A DNA stretch of 8,330 nt from Sulfidibacterium sp964588415. Lineage in GTDB: Bacteria; Bacteroidota; Bacteroidia; Bacteroidales; F082. Positions 6,676 to 8,330 of the stretch are shown here, one piece after another. Location: contig CAZPPK010000135.1 of the NCBI GenBank assembly GCA_964588415.1, positions 1 through 8,330 of the forward strand. The letters are read 5' to 3'. Numbering within the stretch: position 1 is the stretch's first letter; each line of letters opens with the position of its first letter. Position numbers and translations under genes: made by a program. Under the pieces are notes generated by a model, which was not told where the DNA came from, did no database searches, and saw nothing but the letters and a program-made list of their open reading frames with translations.

Positions 6676-8091
6676 TTAGTCGTTAGTATTTTTATAAATC
6701 TCTATTATTTCAATAAATCTAGACTCATCGATTAGCTCAGGAATGTATTCCAAAAGTTCATCATGCTTTTCAAAATCCAGTTTAAGAGCGTGTTCAATAT
6801 GGGAAAAGGCATCTTCTATCCTACCAGCCCGGTAAAGATATCCGGCAATTCTGTACCATAAAGTAGCATCCTCCGGATTACTTTTAATGGCTTTTTTCAA
6901 AATAAGAATAGCTTTCCCAAAATCGCGTTCAAGGGCATAGATCAGGGAATAATTCATCCAGGCTTCTATGTGACCCGGGTTGTTTTTAAGAATGGGTTGA
7001 AATGCTTCGCTAGCTTTTTTTAGATCATTGGTTTGCAAATACAAAGCCGCCAAATCATATTTTAAATTTTCCTCTCTGGGAAACATCTTTATAGCGTCGT
7101 TATAATATTTTATTGCCGTTTTGGTTTTCCCCTGGCTTACCAAAACCCTTGCAATGCCGGACCACGCATCGACGATGCCTTTGTCCAGATCGATGGCATG
7201 GTTGAAATTCTCCAGGGCAGTCAGCAACTCATCAAGATTCTCATAACACTCGCCTATATAACAATAAGTTAACGGATCAGGATCTTCCAGTTTGAAAGTC
7301 TCCCTATAAAAATTTATCGCTTTCCTGTATTGCCCCATGTTGCTATAGGCATTGGCCATGTTCAAATAGGCAGCAGTATATTTATCATCAATAGCGATGG
7401 CAAACTCGTAAGCTTCAACAGCACGTTCATACAAGTCAAGCATGCTGTAAAAATAACCAAGGTGAAACCACGCATGCTTAGAGTAAGGAAATTTGTTCAG
7501 AAAAGTAGTGTAAAACTCAACCGCTTCTTCTTCACGGCTCACCGTGTCAAAAAAGAAAGAAATATCCTGAATTACTTCTTCGGAATAAGGTTGCAGTTCC
7601 AAAGCCTTTTGCAGATATTTCAGTGAATTTACTATATCGTCCAGGCTTTCATATTCGTATGCAATGCTGGACAGCACCTCTGGAGTACGGTCTGAATCCG
7701 TCTCCAGGACTTTTTTATATGCTTCGATGGCCTCTTGGTGACGATCCATCATTCCATAGATCTCACCGCGGGTCAAATAAATATCTTCGTTACCGGGTTC
7801 CAGCAATTCAAGTTCATCCAAAAAACGTAGCGCTTTCTCATATTTTGATTCCATGGACAACAAACGCACTTCTCTTATGGTAAAGGAATTACAGCTGGGA
7901 TGTTGTTCTTTTGCCAGCGAAATGGCAACTCGCGACATACTTTTTTTGTGCCGGTCGAGATAATAATCGATTATGGCTTCAAACTCTTCTACGTCGAAAA
8001 AGTGCCCTTCCCCGGTTTCCATCAGATCTTCGAAGTGCTCTATCAGTTCAGTAACATCTTTGTCGGAAAGCCATTCAAAATCTTCATTCAT
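6676..8091 (-). CDS. TPR (tetratricopeptide) repeat protein
   Basis: A 471-residue protein with no signal peptide or membrane helix, so probably cytoplasmic. After an acidic N-terminal segment (1-65) it consists almost wholly of tetratricopeptide repeats with a 34-residue period, about ten or eleven from residue 70 to 442. Clear units begin near residues 103, 137, 171, 205, 239, 273, 307, 341, 375 and 409; examples are IYLTRGEIYGMMDRHQEAIEAY and AYLNMANAYSNMGQYRKAI, both cited by their key G/Y/A positions. Such arrays form protein-binding superhelices and do not reveal a specific function. The gene starts what looks like an operon, and comA follows after 10 bp. The start at 8091 precedes an acidic MNEDFEWLSDKD; a -7 box candidate lies just upstream. 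It could be an adaptor for a neighbouring enzyme, but nothing in the sequence proves this. Confidence 0.9.
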   Translation of the reverse strand: MNEDFEWLSDKDVTELIEHFEDLMETGEGHFFDVEEFEAIIDYYLDRHKKSMSRVAISLAKEQHPSCNSFTIREVRLLSMESKYEKALRFLDELELLEPGNEDIYLTRGEIYGMMDRHQEAIEAYKKVLETDSDRTPEVLSSIAYEYESLDDIVNSLKYLQKALELQPYSEEVIQDISFFFDTVSREEEAVEFYTTFLNKFPYSKHAWFHLGYFYSMLDLYERAVEAYEFAIAIDDKYTAAYLNMANAYSNMGQYRKAINFYRETFKLEDPDPLTYCYIGECYENLDELLTALENFNHAIDLDKGIVDAWSGIARVLVSQGKTKTAIKYYNDAIKMFPREENLKYDLAALYLQTNDLKKASEAFQPILKNNPGHIEAWMNYSLIYALERDFGKAILILKKAIKSNPEDATLWYRIAGYLYRAGRIEDAFSHIEHALKLDFEKHDELLEYIPELIDESRFIEIIEIYKNTND

Positions 8092-8108
8092 AGATTCTAA
8101 TTCTTTGG

Positions 8109-8116
8109 CAAAATTA
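8109..8116 (-). promoter_or_regulatory. Candidate -7 box just upstream of the TPR gene
   Basis: The minus strand reads TAATTTTG, an exact TAnnTTTG match, 17 nt before the TPR gene ATG. Transcription starting about 7 nt downstream would give a leader of around 10 nt, short but possible. The -33 region is only T-rich and lacks a clear TTTG. A second candidate lies at 8230-8237 and I cannot choose between them from sequence alone. Confidence 0.35.
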
Positions 8117-8229
8117 AGATTAATACCTTTCTGGTGGTAAAAAGATTATTAAAAAGTTCATTACAGTACCATATCCTTTTCGGAAATAATCCTTCTCCTG
8201 AGTCAATAGTAACAAAAAAAAACACACGC

Positions 8230-8237
8230 CAAAAATA
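8230..8237 (-). promoter_or_regulatory. Alternative -7 box for the TPR-comA-ALDH-popT unit
   Basis: The minus strand reads TATTTTTG, again an exact TAnnTTTG match, about 140 nt before the TPR start. A run of nine T (minus strand, 8214-8222) begins 7 nt downstream, at or near the expected transcription start. No clear -33 TTTG is visible. It would give a leader of about 130 nt. Confidence 0.3.
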
Positions 8238-8299
8238 TATATAGTTTCCTTTGAATAATGAGTCCGGTCTAAAAAGGTAAATTGGTGTAAATAATAAAC

Positions 8300-8325
8300 T
8301 ACCCCGAGGCAGAGCCATCGAGGTA
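8300..8325 (-). repeat. REP-like imperfect palindrome (hairpin)
   Basis: A 26-nt imperfect palindrome. On the minus strand it folds as TACCTCGA, a bulged T, then GGC, a TCT loop, GCC and TCGGGGTA. This gives eleven base pairs, one of them a T-G wobble that is a mismatch on the plus strand. A short GC-rich stem with a bulge in an AT-rich gap is the form of REP elements handled by RAYT (Y1-type) transposases. From memory, near-identical GGCTCTGCCTCGGGG sequences recur in other Bacteroidota genomes, which I cannot verify here. No transposase is present in the window, so it would be a solo copy or the edge of an element beyond the window. A terminator for an upstream gene is the alternative, although no T-tract follows directly. 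Confidence 0.6.
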
Positions 8326-8330
8326 TTAAA

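Larger units (their letters stand above)
8092..8330. other. Non-coding region upstream of the TPR gene
   Basis: No convincing gene here. It holds the REP-like hairpin (8300-8325), a nine-A run (8214-8222), and two candidate -7 boxes for the minus-strand operon. A 73-codon minus-strand open frame (8097-8318) starts inside the hairpin, and its translation has low complexity with runs of F, L and I. I regard it as chance. The end of the gene upstream of this region is outside the window. Confidence 0.7.

Noticed and set aside
6676..8091. Periodic structure in the TPR gene as a DNA repeat or CRISPR-like array
   Set aside because: The 102-bp periodicity is at protein level (34-residue TPR units). 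The nucleotide copies are highly diverged and lie in one intact frame.
8097..8318. 73-codon minus-strand open frame beginning MALPRGS
   Set aside because: It starts inside the REP-like palindrome and has a low-complexity F/L/I-rich translation with no domain. It also runs over the likely promoter region of the TPR gene. Most likely a spurious frame.

Overview
The window looks like chromosomal housekeeping DNA from a Bacteroidota bacterium, probably Bacteroidales or a close relative. This is an inference from four signs: AT-rich sequence, starts without Shine-Dalgarno motifs, candidate -7 boxes of the TAnnTTTG type, and family-typical protein architectures (LepB with an extra N-terminal membrane domain, AroE with an HSFS N-terminus, a DUF368 protein). 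All seven convincing genes lie on the minus strand, so transcription runs from high to low coordinates. I see no tRNA, rRNA, CRISPR array, insertion sequence or phage gene.

In transcription order, the right edge (8092-8330) is non-coding. It holds a REP-like imperfect palindrome and two candidate -7 boxes. Next come a TPR-repeat protein (8091-6676), a phosphosulfolactate synthase of the ComA family (6665-5886), a class-3-like aldehyde dehydrogenase (5840-4464) and a DUF368/PopT polyprenyl-phosphate transporter (4411-3491). The gaps between these four are 10, 45 and 52 bp, which suits one transcription unit. A 139-bp gap with a perfect -7 box follows. Then come aroE (3351-2587), dapB (2590-1859, overlapping aroE by 4 bp) and lepB (1732-215), with 126 bp between dapB and lepB. 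The left end (1-214) appears non-coding.

Most of the genes serve core or envelope metabolism. AroE makes shikimate for aromatic compounds. DapB supplies the lysine/diaminopimelate branch used in peptidoglycan. PopT is expected to return undecaprenyl phosphate across the membrane. LepB processes exported proteins. The least ordinary part is the TPR-ComA-ALDH run: ComA makes a C3 sulfonate from PEP and sulfite, and many Bacteroidota make sulfonolipids from cysteate. A link between this locus and sulfonate or sulfonolipid metabolism is a reasonable hypothesis, but the sequence does not show it.

I did not find a clearly new biological system here. The items worth checking are the ComA-ALDH pairing, the REP-like hairpin at the right edge, and small repeats in the intergenic regions.
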